Part shown: in pieces, positions 1-9,327 of the stretch
How the letters are laid out: each line of letters starts with the position of its first letter
How positions within the stretch are numbered: position 1 is the stretch's first letter
DNA from: a virus
Direction: 5' to 3' (one strand)
IMG/VR virus record: IMGVR_UViG_3300025617_001245
Span: 1-25,207 of that record
Length of the DNA: 25,207 nucleotides
Position numbers and translations under genes: made by a program
Notes under the pieces: generated by a model
Database searches by the model: none
Told to the model about the DNA's origin: nothing
Seen by the model: only the letters and a program-made list of their open reading frames with translations

Positions 1-2
1 GC

Positions 3-2572
<2,570 letters not shown>

Positions 2573-2581
2573 TGGTATAAT
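2573..2581 (+). promoter_or_regulatory. Extended -10 promoter upstream of the papain-like peptidase
   Basis: TGGTATAAT begins immediately after the nrdF stop: a TGn extended -10 with a perfect TATAAT at 2576-2581. No convincing -35 is seen, as is usual for extended -10 promoters. The predicted start near 2588 leaves a short leader that contains AAGGA at 2595-2599. Confidence 0.6.
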
Positions 2582-2605
2582 GGATCTGACAGAAAAGGAT
2601 TTATT

Positions 2606-3412
2606 GTGCAACGTAGACTAGACTGGGTCCCCTCATTTGACCCACGGAATAAAATGTATGGCATTCGAGGAATGTTTGGGTCTATCCCCGTAGAGCGTAA
2701 GGCTAAGTTCTGGCAAGAAGGAACTGTACTAGACCAGGGCCGTGAAGGTGCTTGCGTTGGATTTGGCTGGATGGCAGAACTCATTGCAGAGCCCATGGTG
2801 CCCGACGAGCAGCCTTCCGAAGAGTTTGGAAACAAGCTTGCTAAGCATTTTTATAAGGCAGCCCAGCAAATTGACGAGTGGCCTGGAGATGACTATAGTG
2901 GTACTTCGGTCCTTGCTGGGGCCAAGATCATGAAGGAGCACGGGTTCATTGACGAGTATCGCTGGTGCTTTGACATTGATGACATCATTGACGCCGTTGT
3001 CTCCCAGGGCCCAGTCGTAATCGGCATTCCTTGGTATAGTGGAATGTACCGTACAAATAGTTTAGGCCTCACGGGACCCACAGGAGAGAAGGTGGGCGGT
3101 CACTGCATTACTCTTACTGGCTACCACCCAGCCAAGATCTTTGGCAGGCAGTCCCTCGAGGTGTTCAAATGGAGAAACTCCTGGGGCACAGATTATGGAG
3201 TAGACGGCTCTGGGTACATTAGAGTATCAGATCTGAGACAACTCTTTGAAGAGGGTGGGGAGGCATGCATCCCAGTAGTACGAAACAAGCCTACGCTCAC
3301 GTTCCCACCTGTGTCTTCTAGAAAAACTAGCTGGCTTGGTGAGATTGTAAAGAAAATTATTGACTGGCTTGCCTACAGGTTTACTGTACCAAAGGCAGCT
3401 CGTAAAAGATAG
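2606..3412 (+). CDS. Papain-like cysteine peptidase (C1 fold)
   Basis: Predicted cysteine protease of 268 aa. The papain triad is readable in order: oxyanion Gln44 and catalytic Cys50 in LDQGREGACVGF, His166 in GGHCITLTGY and Asn191 in WRNSWGTDYG. A GTG at 2606 is the start, with AAGGA 6 nt upstream and an extended -10 promoter just before. There is no signal peptide or long propeptide, so the enzyme is probably cytoplasmic or virion-packaged. The C-terminal 40 residues after the domain are basic with an amphipathic stretch (LGEIVKKIIDWLAYRF), which could anchor or target it. Phage and bacterial C1 peptidases of this type are known, but their substrates are not. It could process a virion or host protein; nothing nearby decides this. 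It precedes the tRNA cluster. Confidence 0.85.
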   Translation: MQRRLDWVPSFDPRNKMYGIRGMFGSIPVERKAKFWQEGTVLDQGREGACVGFGWMAELIAEPMVPDEQPSEEFGNKLAKHFYKAAQQIDEWPGDDYSGTSVLAGAKIMKEHGFIDEYRWCFDIDDIIDAVVSQGPVVIGIPWYSGMYRTNSLGLTGPTGEKVGGHCITLTGYHPAKIFGRQSLEVFKWRNSWGTDYGVDGSGYIRVSDLRQLFEEGGEACIPVVRNKPTLTFPPVSSRKTSWLGEIVKKIIDWLAYRFTVPKAARKR

Positions 3413-3427
3413 AATAATTAAATACAG

Positions 3428-3500
3428 TGGGGTATAGCTCAGTTGGCAGAGCAGAGAGCTGTTAACTCTAAGGTCGCTGGTTCGAGTCCAGCTACCCCAG
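3428..3500 (+). tRNA. tRNA-Asn (GTT)
   Basis: A 73-nt cloverleaf with acceptor TGGGGTA/TACCCCA, D arm GCTC/GAGC, anticodon loop CTGTTAA (anticodon GTT) and T arm GCTGG-TTCGAGT-CCAGC, ending in discriminator G. A T1-A72 pair with G73 matches actinobacterial tRNA-Asn. The 27-43 pair is a G-A mismatch. CCA is not encoded. Confidence 0.93.
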
Positions 3501-3501
3501 C

Positions 3502-3550
3502 GAATCCCTATCCTAGCATCACTCAACGATATTTCACTGGGTAGGGATTC
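3502..3550 (+). repeat. Long inverted repeat / hairpin between tRNA-Asn and tRNA-Asp
   Basis: GAATCCCTATCC at 3502-3513 pairs with GGGTAGGGATTC at 3539-3550: 12 continuous pairs including one G-U, with a 25-nt loop. It starts 2 nt after the tRNA-Asn discriminator and ends 6 nt before tRNA-Asp. No U-tract follows, so a processing signal or bipartite element is as likely as a terminator. Confidence 0.7.
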
Positions 3551-3556
3551 CCCAAT

Positions 3557-3630
3557 GGTCTTGTAGCTCAGTTGGTTAGAGTGCCGCCCTGTCACGGCGG
3601 AGGTCGCGAGTTCAAGTCTCGTCAAGATCG
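3557..3630 (+). tRNA. tRNA-Asp (GTC)
   Basis: A 74-nt cloverleaf: acceptor GGTCTTG/CAAGATC with one G-U, D arm GCTC/GAGT, anticodon stem GCCGC/GCGG type with loop CCTGTCACG (anticodon GTC), T arm GCGAG-TTCAAGT-CTCGT, discriminator G. CCA is not encoded. It lies directly upstream of the katG promoter. Confidence 0.94.
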
Positions 3631-3634
3631 CAAG

Positions 3635-3663
3635 TTGCTACCAAAAGTATTTTGTGGTAGAAT
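3635..3663 (+). promoter_or_regulatory. katG promoter with overlapping inverted repeat
   Basis: TTGCTA (3635-3640), a 17-nt spacer and TAGAAT (3658-3663) preceded by TGG form a good sigma-70-type extended -10 promoter starting near 3670. An inverted repeat, CTACCA (3638-3643) with TGGTAG (3655-3660), spans the spacer and overlaps both boxes. A dimeric repressor could sit there; no regulator is identified. Confidence 0.6.
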
Positions 3664-3692
3664 TCATAAGTACTACAGTAAGGAGAGAGTAT

Positions 3693-6110
3693 ATGAGTGA
3701 AGAAGCAAAGTGCCCATTCCCCCACGCGGCGGCAGGGGCAGCCCCAACAGATGAGGACGTGATTAAGTCAGCGTCTGCTGCGTCTGGAACAAAGAATTTT
3801 GATTGGTTCCCAGAGGGGCTCAAGATGGATGCACTTCTTAGGCATAACCCCAAGAGTGACCCAATGAGCGACACCTTTGATTACGCTAAAGAATTTGAGT
3901 CGTTAGACCTCGAAGAGGTAAAAGTTTTTATTAAAGCAATCATGACTAGTCGTGGCGAATATTATGAAGAATCTGTTGCAGCCAGTGGCTTGCCAGGAAT
4001 GCCGTATGGACAAGAGCACTGGTGGCCAGCAGACTGGGGTCACTATGGACCCCTCTTTATTAGGCTTGCTTGGCACTCAGCTGGTACCTATCGCGTATCG
4101 GATGGCCGAGGAGGCGGTGGGGAAGGAAACATCCGTTTCTCACCACTGAACTCTTGGCCTGACAACGTAAACCTAGACAAGGCAAGACGCATCCTGTGGC
4201 CAGTTAAAGAGCGATACGGGAGGAAGCTCTCTTGGGCAGACCTCTTTATCTTGGCTGGAAACGTTGCACTCGAAGACATGGGACTAAAGATTTTTGGATT
4301 TGCTGGCGGTCGTAAAGACGTGTACGAGCCAGACAACACCTACTGGGGCCCCGAGGCAGAGTTCTTGGCTAATGCAAGGTATGACGCTAGCAGGGCATCC
4401 GACACACTTCATGATCCACTAGCAGCCGTTCAGATGGGCCTAATTTATGTTAATCCAGAAGGTCCCGACGGAAACGCCGAAGATTTTGTTGGAGCTGCAG
4501 GAGATATCCGAACCACCTTCTCTCGCATGGCTATGGATGACGAAGAGACTGTGGCCCTCATTGCTGGAGGGCACGCATTTGGAAAGTCTCACGGGGCAGG
4601 GCCAGCCGATCAGGTAGGGCCACCGCCCGAGGCGGCACCATTAGAAGAGGCCAGTCTTGGCTGGATTAATTCCCAGGGCAAGGGCCACTCAGAGGACACT
4701 ATTAGTAATGGCATTGAGGGTGCCTGGACTCCAAACCCACTGCGTTGGGACAACGATTACCTACGACTGATTTTCCAGTATGAGTGGGAGATGGTGGAAA
4801 GCCCTGCTGGTGCAAAGCAGTGGCAGCCCGTTGACTGCAAGCCAGAAGACATGGTACCTGATGCACACATCGAGGGCAAAATGAATAAGCCAATGATGAT
4901 GACCACAGACCTTGCACTCCGACTTGGAGACGACAAGTATAAAGAAATTTGTGAGAAGTTCCTAAATGATTTTGAATACTTCTCTGATGCTTTTGCCAGG
5001 GCTTGGTTTAAGCTCACCCACAGGGATATGGGCCCAGTTTCTCGTTATGTCTGGAAAGAAAACCCAGGAGAGGTTTTGCTCTGGCAGGACCCAGTAGACC
5101 CTTCACCCTATCCCGAGCTTAGCGAGGACCAGGCCGAGTTGCTTCGTTCTTCTATCATCAGCAACTTGGACGATGGAAAGTACACACTCACCTATGACAG
5201 GGGATCTGTCAAGCAGCAGAGGAAATTAGATCTAAGAGACCTAATCTTTACTGCATGGGTTTCTGCTTCTAATTATCGAAATTCAGACAAGAGGGGCGGA
5301 GCTAACGGTGCACGTATTCTCTTGGAGCCAATGAAAGCTTGGAAGTTTGTAGACTCAGAGCGGGTGGACCTGGTCGTCCAGCTATTGAATGATGCGAAGC
5401 AACAGTCTGGGGTAGGCATTACTATGGCAGACTTAATCGTGTTTGCTGGTGGAGTTGGGCTGGAGCTAGCCATCAAGAATGCTGGTCATGACAAGGCTGT
5501 GCCATTTTTTGGTGGCAGGGGAGATGCAAGACAGGATCAGGTTGACGAGTTGTCCTTTAGCTACTTGGAACCAATTCATGATGGATTTATGAACTGGGTG
5601 CACCCAGACTATAATAAAGAACATGTACTAGATAAAAATGCAGAGTTTCTTTTTGTTGAGCGTGCAGCACTTCTAGGGCTCACCCCACCAGAAATGTCAG
5701 CTTTGTTTACTGGCTTTAGGTCAATGAGTGTTCATAACCGAGGATCTGAAATCTCTTCAGTTAGCTGGAACAGAAATAGCGGGCACAAGCTTAACAGAGA
5801 CTTCCTGGAGAACGCTATTATTAAGCCATGGTACAAGTGGACAGGACACGGAGATGATCTGTGGGAGGGTGACATAGAGAATCCGTCACGGCACCCTGCA
5901 AAGGGCAAGGCCTGGTACTACTCTGGACAGCACTATGTCCATGATACCCAGGTTAAAGTGTCCAGGGCAGACATGATGTTCGCCTCTAATTCTATCCTAC
6001 GTGCCAACCTGGAGGTTTATGCAGGAATTGACGGAGATGAGATTCTCATTGATAACTTTATTAAGGCTTGGGTAAAGGTTATGAATGCAGACAGGTTCGA
6101 CATTAAATAA
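3693..6110 (+). CDS. katG: Catalase-peroxidase (bifunctional haem enzyme)
   Basis: Haem enzyme that dismutates H2O2 and oxidises organic substrates in the cytoplasm. It is full length at 805 aa with both family halves. The distal pocket has Arg124, Trp127 and His128 in RLAWHSAGTYR. Tyr252 (MGLIYVNPEG) and Met279 (SRMAMDDEET) complete the Trp-Tyr-Met crosslink needed for catalase activity. Proximal haem ligand His294 is in GGHAFGKSHGA. The degenerate C-terminal half is present to the end (SRADMMFASNSILRANLEVYA). The ATG at 3693 is chosen over the GTG at 3654 because AAGGAG lies 7 nt upstream and the alternative start overlaps the promoter. No frameshift or missing key residue is seen, so it should be active. 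It sits between tRNA-Asp and tRNA-Thr, a typical phage insertion setting, and is very unusual cargo for a phage. Confidence 0.98.
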   Translation: MSEEAKCPFPHAAAGAAPTDEDVIKSASAASGTKNFDWFPEGLKMDALLRHNPKSDPMSDTFDYAKEFESLDLEEVKVFIKAIMTSRGEYYEESVAASGLPGMPYGQEHWWPADWGHYGPLFIRLAWHSAGTYRVSDGRGGGGEGNIRFSPLNSWPDNVNLDKARRILWPVKERYGRKLSWADLFILAGNVALEDMGLKIFGFAGGRKDVYEPDNTYWGPEAEFLANARYDASRASDTLHDPLAAVQMGLIYVNPEGPDGNAEDFVGAAGDIRTTFSRMAMDDEETVALIAGGHAFGKSHGAGPADQVGPPPEAAPLEEASLGWINSQGKGHSEDTISNGIEGAWTPNPLRWDNDYLRLIFQYEWEMVESPAGAKQWQPVDCKPEDMVPDAHIEGKMNKPMMMTTDLALRLGDDKYKEICEKFLNDFEYFSDAFARAWFKLTHRDMGPVSRYVWKENPGEVLLWQDPVDPSPYPELSEDQAELLRSSIISNLDDGKYTLTYDRGSVKQQRKLDLRDLIFTAWVSASNYRNSDKRGGANGARILLEPMKAWKFVDSERVDLVVQLLNDAKQQSGVGITMADLIVFAGGVGLELAIKNAGHDKAVPFFGGRGDARQDQVDELSFSYLEPIHDGFMNWVHPDYNKEHVLDKNAEFLFVERAALLGLTPPEMSALFTGFRSMSVHNRGSEISSVSWNRNSGHKLNRDFLENAIIKPWYKWTGHGDDLWEGDIENPSRHPAKGKAWYYSGQHYVHDTQVKVSRADMMFASNSILRANLEVYAGIDGDEILIDNFIKAWVKVMNADRFDIK

Positions 6111-6121
6111 GTCGGAGTCCT

Positions 6122-6142
6122 GGGCATGACATAAAACTGCCC
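6122..6142 (+). terminator. Stem-loop after katG, possible terminator or processing hairpin
   Basis: GGGCA (6122-6126) pairs with TGCCC (6138-6142) around an 11-nt loop that begins TG and ends AAAC. The same design recurs at 14644-14668. There is no U-tract, so terminator function is only a suggestion; it ends 3 nt before tRNA-Thr. Confidence 0.4.
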
Positions 6143-6145
6143 TCC

Positions 6146-6219
6146 GCCCCCTTAGCTCAGTTGGCCAGAGCACCGCTCTTGTAAAGCGGGGGTCGTCAGT
6201 TCGAATCTGACAGGGGGCT
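6146..6219 (+). tRNA. tRNA-Thr (TGT)
   Basis: A 74-nt cloverleaf: acceptor GCCCCCT/AGGGGGC, D arm GCTC/GAGC, anticodon stem CCGCT/AGCGG with loop CTTGTAA (anticodon TGT), T arm GTCAG-TTCGAAT-CTGAC, discriminator T. CCA is not encoded. It lies between katG and thyX. Confidence 0.95.
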
Positions 6220-6238
6220 CGAAACAGAAGGAGAGATT

Positions 6239-6940
6239 ATGGAAAATAGTATTAATGTTTTAGACAAGGGCTACGTAAGGCTTGTAAGCCACATGGGAGA
6301 TGACCTATCAGTAGTGAATGCTGCCCGAGTATCTTATGACAAAGAGTCTTTAGAGATTAGTAAAAAGGATGAGGGATTAATTAATTTTCTTATTCGGGAA
6401 AAGCATACCTCTCCATTTAGACATGCTGCAGTTACGTTTGAGGTATACGCCCCTCTGGTAGTTGCAAGGCAGTGGTGGAAGTACGCAGTGTCCTCAAGCC
6501 ACGTCGATGATCAAAATGGTTGGAATGAGTCTTCTCGTAGATATATTACAGAAGATGAAGAGTTTTACATCCCTACCGCCACACAGTGGCGTAGCAAGCC
6601 AGAGAATAGTAAGCAGGGCTCTGGGGAGCCAGTAGACGAGCTTGTAGGTCAAAGGTTTACGGATAGGCTCGAGGAGATTGTGAGGCTAGGAGAAGAGGCT
6701 TATGAGTCTGCAATGGAACAAGGGATTGCTCCTGAGCTTGCCAGACTATTCTTGCCAGCCTATGGAATGTACGTTCGTTGGCGTTGGACAACATCTTTGC
6801 AGGGAGTGCTTACATTCCTAGAGCAGAGGCTGCCCCACGATGCCCAGTCAGAGATTCGGGAATATGCAGACGCAGTTCTTGATCTATCTCAAGGTATCTT
6901 TCCAGTAACTTTTGAGCAGTATCTTAAACTTAACCAGTAA
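6239..6940 (+). CDS. thyX: FAD-dependent thymidylate synthase
   Basis: Makes dTMP from dUMP using methylene-tetrahydrofolate and reduced FAD. The 233-aa protein has N-terminal VVNAARVSYDKES, the HTSPFRHAAVTFEV block, the signature region from Arg77 to Tyr102 and a C-terminal WRWTTSLQGVLTFLEQR...AQSEIREYA block that binds nucleotide. The usual RHRxxSxNxxSxRY motif is altered: it starts RQWWKYAV, has a short insertion, and ends NGWNESSRRY, so RHR has become RQW. Phage ThyX proteins often vary here. AAGGAG lies just upstream of the ATG. With nrdEF and nrdH it builds a dNTP-supply set. Confidence 0.93.
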   Translation: MENSINVLDKGYVRLVSHMGDDLSVVNAARVSYDKESLEISKKDEGLINFLIREKHTSPFRHAAVTFEVYAPLVVARQWWKYAVSSSHVDDQNGWNESSRRYITEDEEFYIPTATQWRSKPENSKQGSGEPVDELVGQRFTDRLEEIVRLGEEAYESAMEQGIAPELARLFLPAYGMYVRWRWTTSLQGVLTFLEQRLPHDAQSEIREYADAVLDLSQGIFPVTFEQYLKLNQ

Positions 6941-6964
6941 ACTAGAGTATAATAAGGAGGAGAC

Positions 6965-7090
6965 ATGGAAGCAATTATGTTTATTGTATGGCACAGCATT
7001 GCCATCGTAGCACTTTCACTTTCATCTTACGGCATTGGCTACCTGGTAGCCAAGGGCGGTATTAAAGACATCTTAACAAAGGAGAACTAA
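6965..7090 (+). CDS. Small single-pass membrane protein (41 aa)
   Basis: An ATG at 6965 opens a 41-aa ORF with one hydrophobic helix over most of its length (IVWHSIAIVALSLSSYGIGY) and a short lysine-bearing tail. A strong AGGAGG (6956-6961 region) lies just upstream and TATAAT at 6948-6953 could drive it. Its TAA stop overlaps the nrdH ATG by one base (TAATG), which implies translational coupling. The family is not recognised. Spacing and RBS support it as a real gene. Confidence 0.7.
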   Translation: MEAIMFIVWHSIAIVALSLSSYGIGYLVAKGGIKDILTKEN

Positions 7091-7311
7091 TGACAACTGT
7101 CTATACTAAAAACAACTGTGTCCAATGCGACATGACTAAGAGACTTATGGACAAGATGGGCATCGAGTATGATACTGTCAACATCTCCGAGAATCCAGAA
7201 GAGCTAGACAAGCTTATTGAGATGGGATACAGGGCAGCACCAGTTGTTATTACTGACGATGACTCCTGGGCTGGATTTAATCCAGACAAGATTGGTGACT
7301 TAGCAGCCTAG
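7090..7311 (+). CDS. nrdH: NrdH-type glutaredoxin
   Basis: Small (73 aa) thioredoxin-fold redoxin that passes electrons to class Ib ribonucleotide reductase. The redox motif CVQC is at residues 10-13 in TVYTKNNCVQCDMTKR, followed by the NrdH-type GIEYDTVNI and AAPVVI (cis-proline) segments. It is coupled to the upstream micro membrane protein by a one-base overlap. It is detached from nrdEF by about 4.5 kb holding the peptidase, tRNAs, katG and thyX. Its stop shares CTAG with the stop of the convergent minus-strand gene. Confidence 0.95.
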   Translation: MTTVYTKNNCVQCDMTKRLMDKMGIEYDTVNISENPEELDKLIEMGYRAAPVVITDDDSWAGFNPDKIGDLAA

Positions 7312-7757
7312 CTGTGATCTATTTCGTAGATGCCAGCAATGTGGAAGTTGTCTGCTGTACTTAGTCCTACTGGCCCAGTGGATGAGAAAACCTCGTGCCG
7401 TCCATTAGACCCAATGCTAAATAGTTTTAGGATATCACTGCCAGCATCTGCGTGCCCAAGGACGGCGTATTGATCATCACCAGATATGTCATGAAGGCAT
7501 CCGTCACTTAAAAGGACGGCATGATGCGTAGGGGCAGGAAGCTTGATGTAGTATTGGCCTTCTCCGAAATCAGTGATGTTGTCCATGTCTACCTCAACTG
7601 TAAAGTGGCATAGACCTCCTACTATTTGGTAGTGGCCTAGGAATAATGGGTCTCCATCAAATGTAGGCTGAACCTCGTCAGTCCCGCCTTCGACGACCCA
7701 ACTGTTCAAATCACTGGCCCCCGTTCTAACAATTGCGGGATGTGTAAACCTAGCCAT
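7308..7757 (-). CDS. Putative virion (tail or fibre) structural protein
   Basis: A 149-aa protein with a beta-rich, glycine/aspartate-rich composition resembling C-terminal virion protein domains seen in actinobacteriophages (segments VHFTVEVDMDNIT-like, GQYYIKLPAP, GCLHDISGDDQYAVLGH, NFHIAGIYEID). No enzyme motif is visible. It is the second gene of a minus-strand pair; its ATG overlaps the stop of the upstream gene by one base. Its own stop overlaps that of nrdH in the palindrome CTAG. A structural role is inferred from resemblance and gene order next to the lysis cassette. Confidence 0.65.
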   Translation of the reverse strand: MARFTHPAIVRTGASDLNSWVVEGGTDEVQPTFDGDPLFLGHYQIVGGLCHFTVEVDMDNITDFGEGQYYIKLPAPTHHAVLLSDGCLHDISGDDQYAVLGHADAGSDILKLFSIGSNGRHEVFSSTGPVGLSTADNFHIAGIYEIDHS

Positions 7758-8035
7758 TACTGACCAACCTCTAGCTTAACCTTAAGCACTGCTGCAAACT
7801 GGCCAATCGCATCTGACACTAAGTATAGATCGTCCATGCCAGATAGCTCAACAGAGAATGCATGTCCAGGCATGATGCGGTATCCGTAGTTAGTGGTGGT
7901 AACATCGGAAGATCCCACATAAATATTAAGGGTCTCGTCGACGTTCTGAATTGTAATATCCATTCCAGAGTGAGTTCCATCTGGAGTAATTTTTGTTGGG
8001 GTGGGCCCAAGCTCATATAGTCTGTGAGTAGTCAT
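7757..8035 (-). CDS. Putative small virion structural protein
   Basis: A 92-aa protein with alternating beta-type sequence (MDITIQNVDETLNIYVGSSDV, YGYRIMPGHAFSVELSG, LYLVSDAIGQFAAVLKV) typical of small head-decoration or tail-attached phage proteins. It starts at an ATG placed exactly 6 nt after TATAAT, so its mRNA should be leaderless. It overlaps the next gene by one base, making a two-gene operon. The exact virion role is not recognised. Confidence 0.6.
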   Translation of the reverse strand: MTTHRLYELGPTPTKITPDGTHSGMDITIQNVDETLNIYVGSSDVTTTNYGYRIMPGHAFSVELSGMDDLYLVSDAIGQFAAVLKVKLEVGQ

Positions 8036-8041
8036 AGTATT

Positions 8042-8050
8042 ATTATACCA
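8042..8050 (-). promoter_or_regulatory. Leaderless extended -10 promoter
   Basis: On the minus strand, TGGTATAAT is followed by 6 nt (AATACT) and the ATG at 8035. Standard -7 to +1 spacing puts transcription start on the A of the ATG. Confidence 0.75.
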
Positions 8051-8152
8051 TTAATTACAAGAATGAATGTCTATTTTAACTCTAAGCTCTACTGCGTTGT
8101 CCCCCTGCATCCGCAGCTCGCATCGAGGACATGTAAAATATAGGGGCAGCAT
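8051..8152 (-). CDS. Micro zinc-finger protein (33 aa), tentative
   Basis: A 33-aa ORF reading YFTCPRCELRMQGDN then VELRVKIDIHSCN: a CPRC knuckle, a beta-type arginine-rich middle and a final His-Ser-Cys, which could make a one-zinc ribbon. TACAAT lies 5 nt upstream of its ATG, so it could be leaderless like its neighbours. It ends just before the promoter of the minus-strand structural pair and fills an otherwise empty 154-nt gap. It is too short for certainty; CxxC at the N-terminus and protein-like composition are the main support. Confidence 0.5.
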   Translation of the reverse strand: MLPLYFTCPRCELRMQGDNAVELRVKIDIHSCN

Positions 8153-8174
8153 ACTCAATTGTAGTTTGTTTTTA

Positions 8175-8183
8175 TGATAAAAT
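8175..8183 (+). promoter_or_regulatory. Leaderless extended -10 promoter of the endolysin gene
   Basis: TGATAAAAT is followed by 6 nt (AGTTAC) and the ATG at 8190, so transcription should begin on the start codon. No good -35 is seen. It faces the minus-strand micro zinc-finger gene. Confidence 0.7.
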
Positions 8184-8189
8184 AGTTAC

Positions 8190-8960
8190 ATGAAACTTAT
8201 TAATCCAGCTCCAGGTCGTAAGGTCACCAGTGCCTACGGTCCAAGGACACATCCAATTACTGGTCAAAAGGGCAAGATGCACCACGGTATTGACTTTGGT
8301 GGAAGCTTTAACGTTCTTGCTGCAGGAGACGGCATTGTAAGCCATGTTGGCTACTCTGCCAAGGGTGGTGGTCATGTTGTTATTATTAAACATGCTACCA
8401 ACCTTTACACCGTCTACTACCACGGCAAGGACGCAACAAAGTTTAAGGTCGGTGATCGCATTAAGGCTGGGGACGTTGTCTACCGAAGCGGATCCACTGG
8501 TGCTAGCACAGGCAACCACCTCCACTTCGAAGTGCGTCGTAGTCGTAAGTGGGGGGATAGTGTCGATCCTAATATTTATATCAACAATGATAAGCCAACC
8601 AAGGGTAGTATAGGTGGCCCAGAGAACACTGCCCGTCATCAATATGGCCTTAAGGTAGACGGCAAGCTGGGTAAGTCTACCTGGAGAGCATGGCAGAATG
8701 CACTTAAAGAAAGCTTTGAGTATCGCGGAATTGTGGACGGTATCCCAGGCAAGATGACCTGGACTGCTATCCAGAAGTCTGGACTTGACTATGGTTATAA
8801 TGCAAAGTTCGTGGATGGAATGCCAGGCCCAAACACTCGCAAGGCCGTACAGAGGCGTCTGAAGGCTACTGGAGACTACAAGGGACGTATCGATGGTGCT
8901 TGGGGGCCGCTTACAATTAGCTCTTTGCAACGGACACTAAACAAAGGAATGTATAAGTAA
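8190..8960 (+). CDS. Endolysin: M23 metallopeptidase with peptidoglycan-binding repeats
   Basis: Lytic enzyme of 256 aa that should cleave peptidoglycan cross-bridges at the end of infection. The N-terminal M23 domain carries the zinc set: HHGID (H31, D35), YYHG (H78) and HLHFEV (H110, H112). From residue 150 come four repeats of the form V/I-D-G-x-x-G-x-x-T...Q centred near D157, D184, D210 and D236, spaced about 26 residues, which resemble peptidoglycan-binding modules of actinobacteriophage lysins. There is no signal peptide, so release needs a holin. It is preceded by a leaderless promoter and coupled by a one-base overlap to the next membrane protein gene. Confidence 0.93.
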   Translation: MKLINPAPGRKVTSAYGPRTHPITGQKGKMHHGIDFGGSFNVLAAGDGIVSHVGYSAKGGGHVVIIKHATNLYTVYYHGKDATKFKVGDRIKAGDVVYRSGSTGASTGNHLHFEVRRSRKWGDSVDPNIYINNDKPTKGSIGGPENTARHQYGLKVDGKLGKSTWRAWQNALKESFEYRGIVDGIPGKMTWTAIQKSGLDYGYNAKFVDGMPGPNTRKAVQRRLKATGDYKGRIDGAWGPLTISSLQRTLNKGMYK

Positions 8961-9298
8961 TGATTAACAATATAATTACTGTATTCGAAAGGCTGCGTAA
9001 AAACCGTAAGCCAAAGCCTGTTACGAACGGGCCCTCCTGGACACATCGTCGTAGATTAATCTATGGTGCATATATCTTGGCAGTATTAATGATTGTCTTT
9101 GGGGCACTCAGCTTGTTTGCAGATAGCCAGATCGGTGTTGAGCTTGTTGTAGGAGGCGTTGCACTTCTATCTATTATTGTGACAGCCTACACAACATCCG
9201 CAACCTACGAAGATGTTCGTATCTGGAAACGATCTGGACCAACAGAGCTCGAAGACCCCTCAGATCAGTTTGACACAGACAACCCAGATGGTGTATAA
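8960..9298 (+). CDS. Two-TM membrane protein, probable holin-like lysis protein
   Basis: A 112-aa protein with a basic N-terminus, two hydrophobic helices (about residues 34-54 and 57-78) and an acidic C-terminal tail ending in many Asp residues. This two-TM layout directly after an endolysin fits a class II holin or a holin partner. The ATG overlaps the endolysin stop by one base. A separate r1t-like holin follows, so this could instead be an anti-holin. The promoter for the next gene lies inside its 3' end. Confidence 0.65.
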   Translation: MINNIITVFERLRKNRKPKPVTNGPSWTHRRRLIYGAYILAVLMIVFGALSLFADSQIGVELVVGGVALLSIIVTAYTTSATYEDVRIWKRSGPTELEDPSDQFDTDNPDGV

Positions 9299-9299
9299 T
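9270..9299 (+). promoter_or_regulatory. Promoter of the r1t-like holin gene
   Basis: A consensus TTGACA (9270-9275), an 18-nt spacer and TATAAT (9294-9299) lie at the end of the upstream gene. The predicted start near 9306 leaves a short leader containing AAAGGA ahead of the ATG at 9328. Confidence 0.75.
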
Positions 9300-9327
9300 A
9301 TATAGGTCTAATGAAAGGACACAACAA

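Noticed and set aside
3227-3625. 132-aa minus-strand ORF through the tRNA region
   Set aside because: It runs antisense over two tRNAs and the peptidase end, a common artefact of tRNA sequence being open in reverse.
3654-3692. Upstream GTG start for katG
   Set aside because: It would start inside the promoter -10 region; the ATG at 3693 has AAGGAG at the right distance and begins like other KatG proteins.
8172-8930. 252-aa minus-strand ORF opposite the endolysin
   Set aside because: It is the antisense shadow of a well-supported M23 endolysin and shows no family signature.
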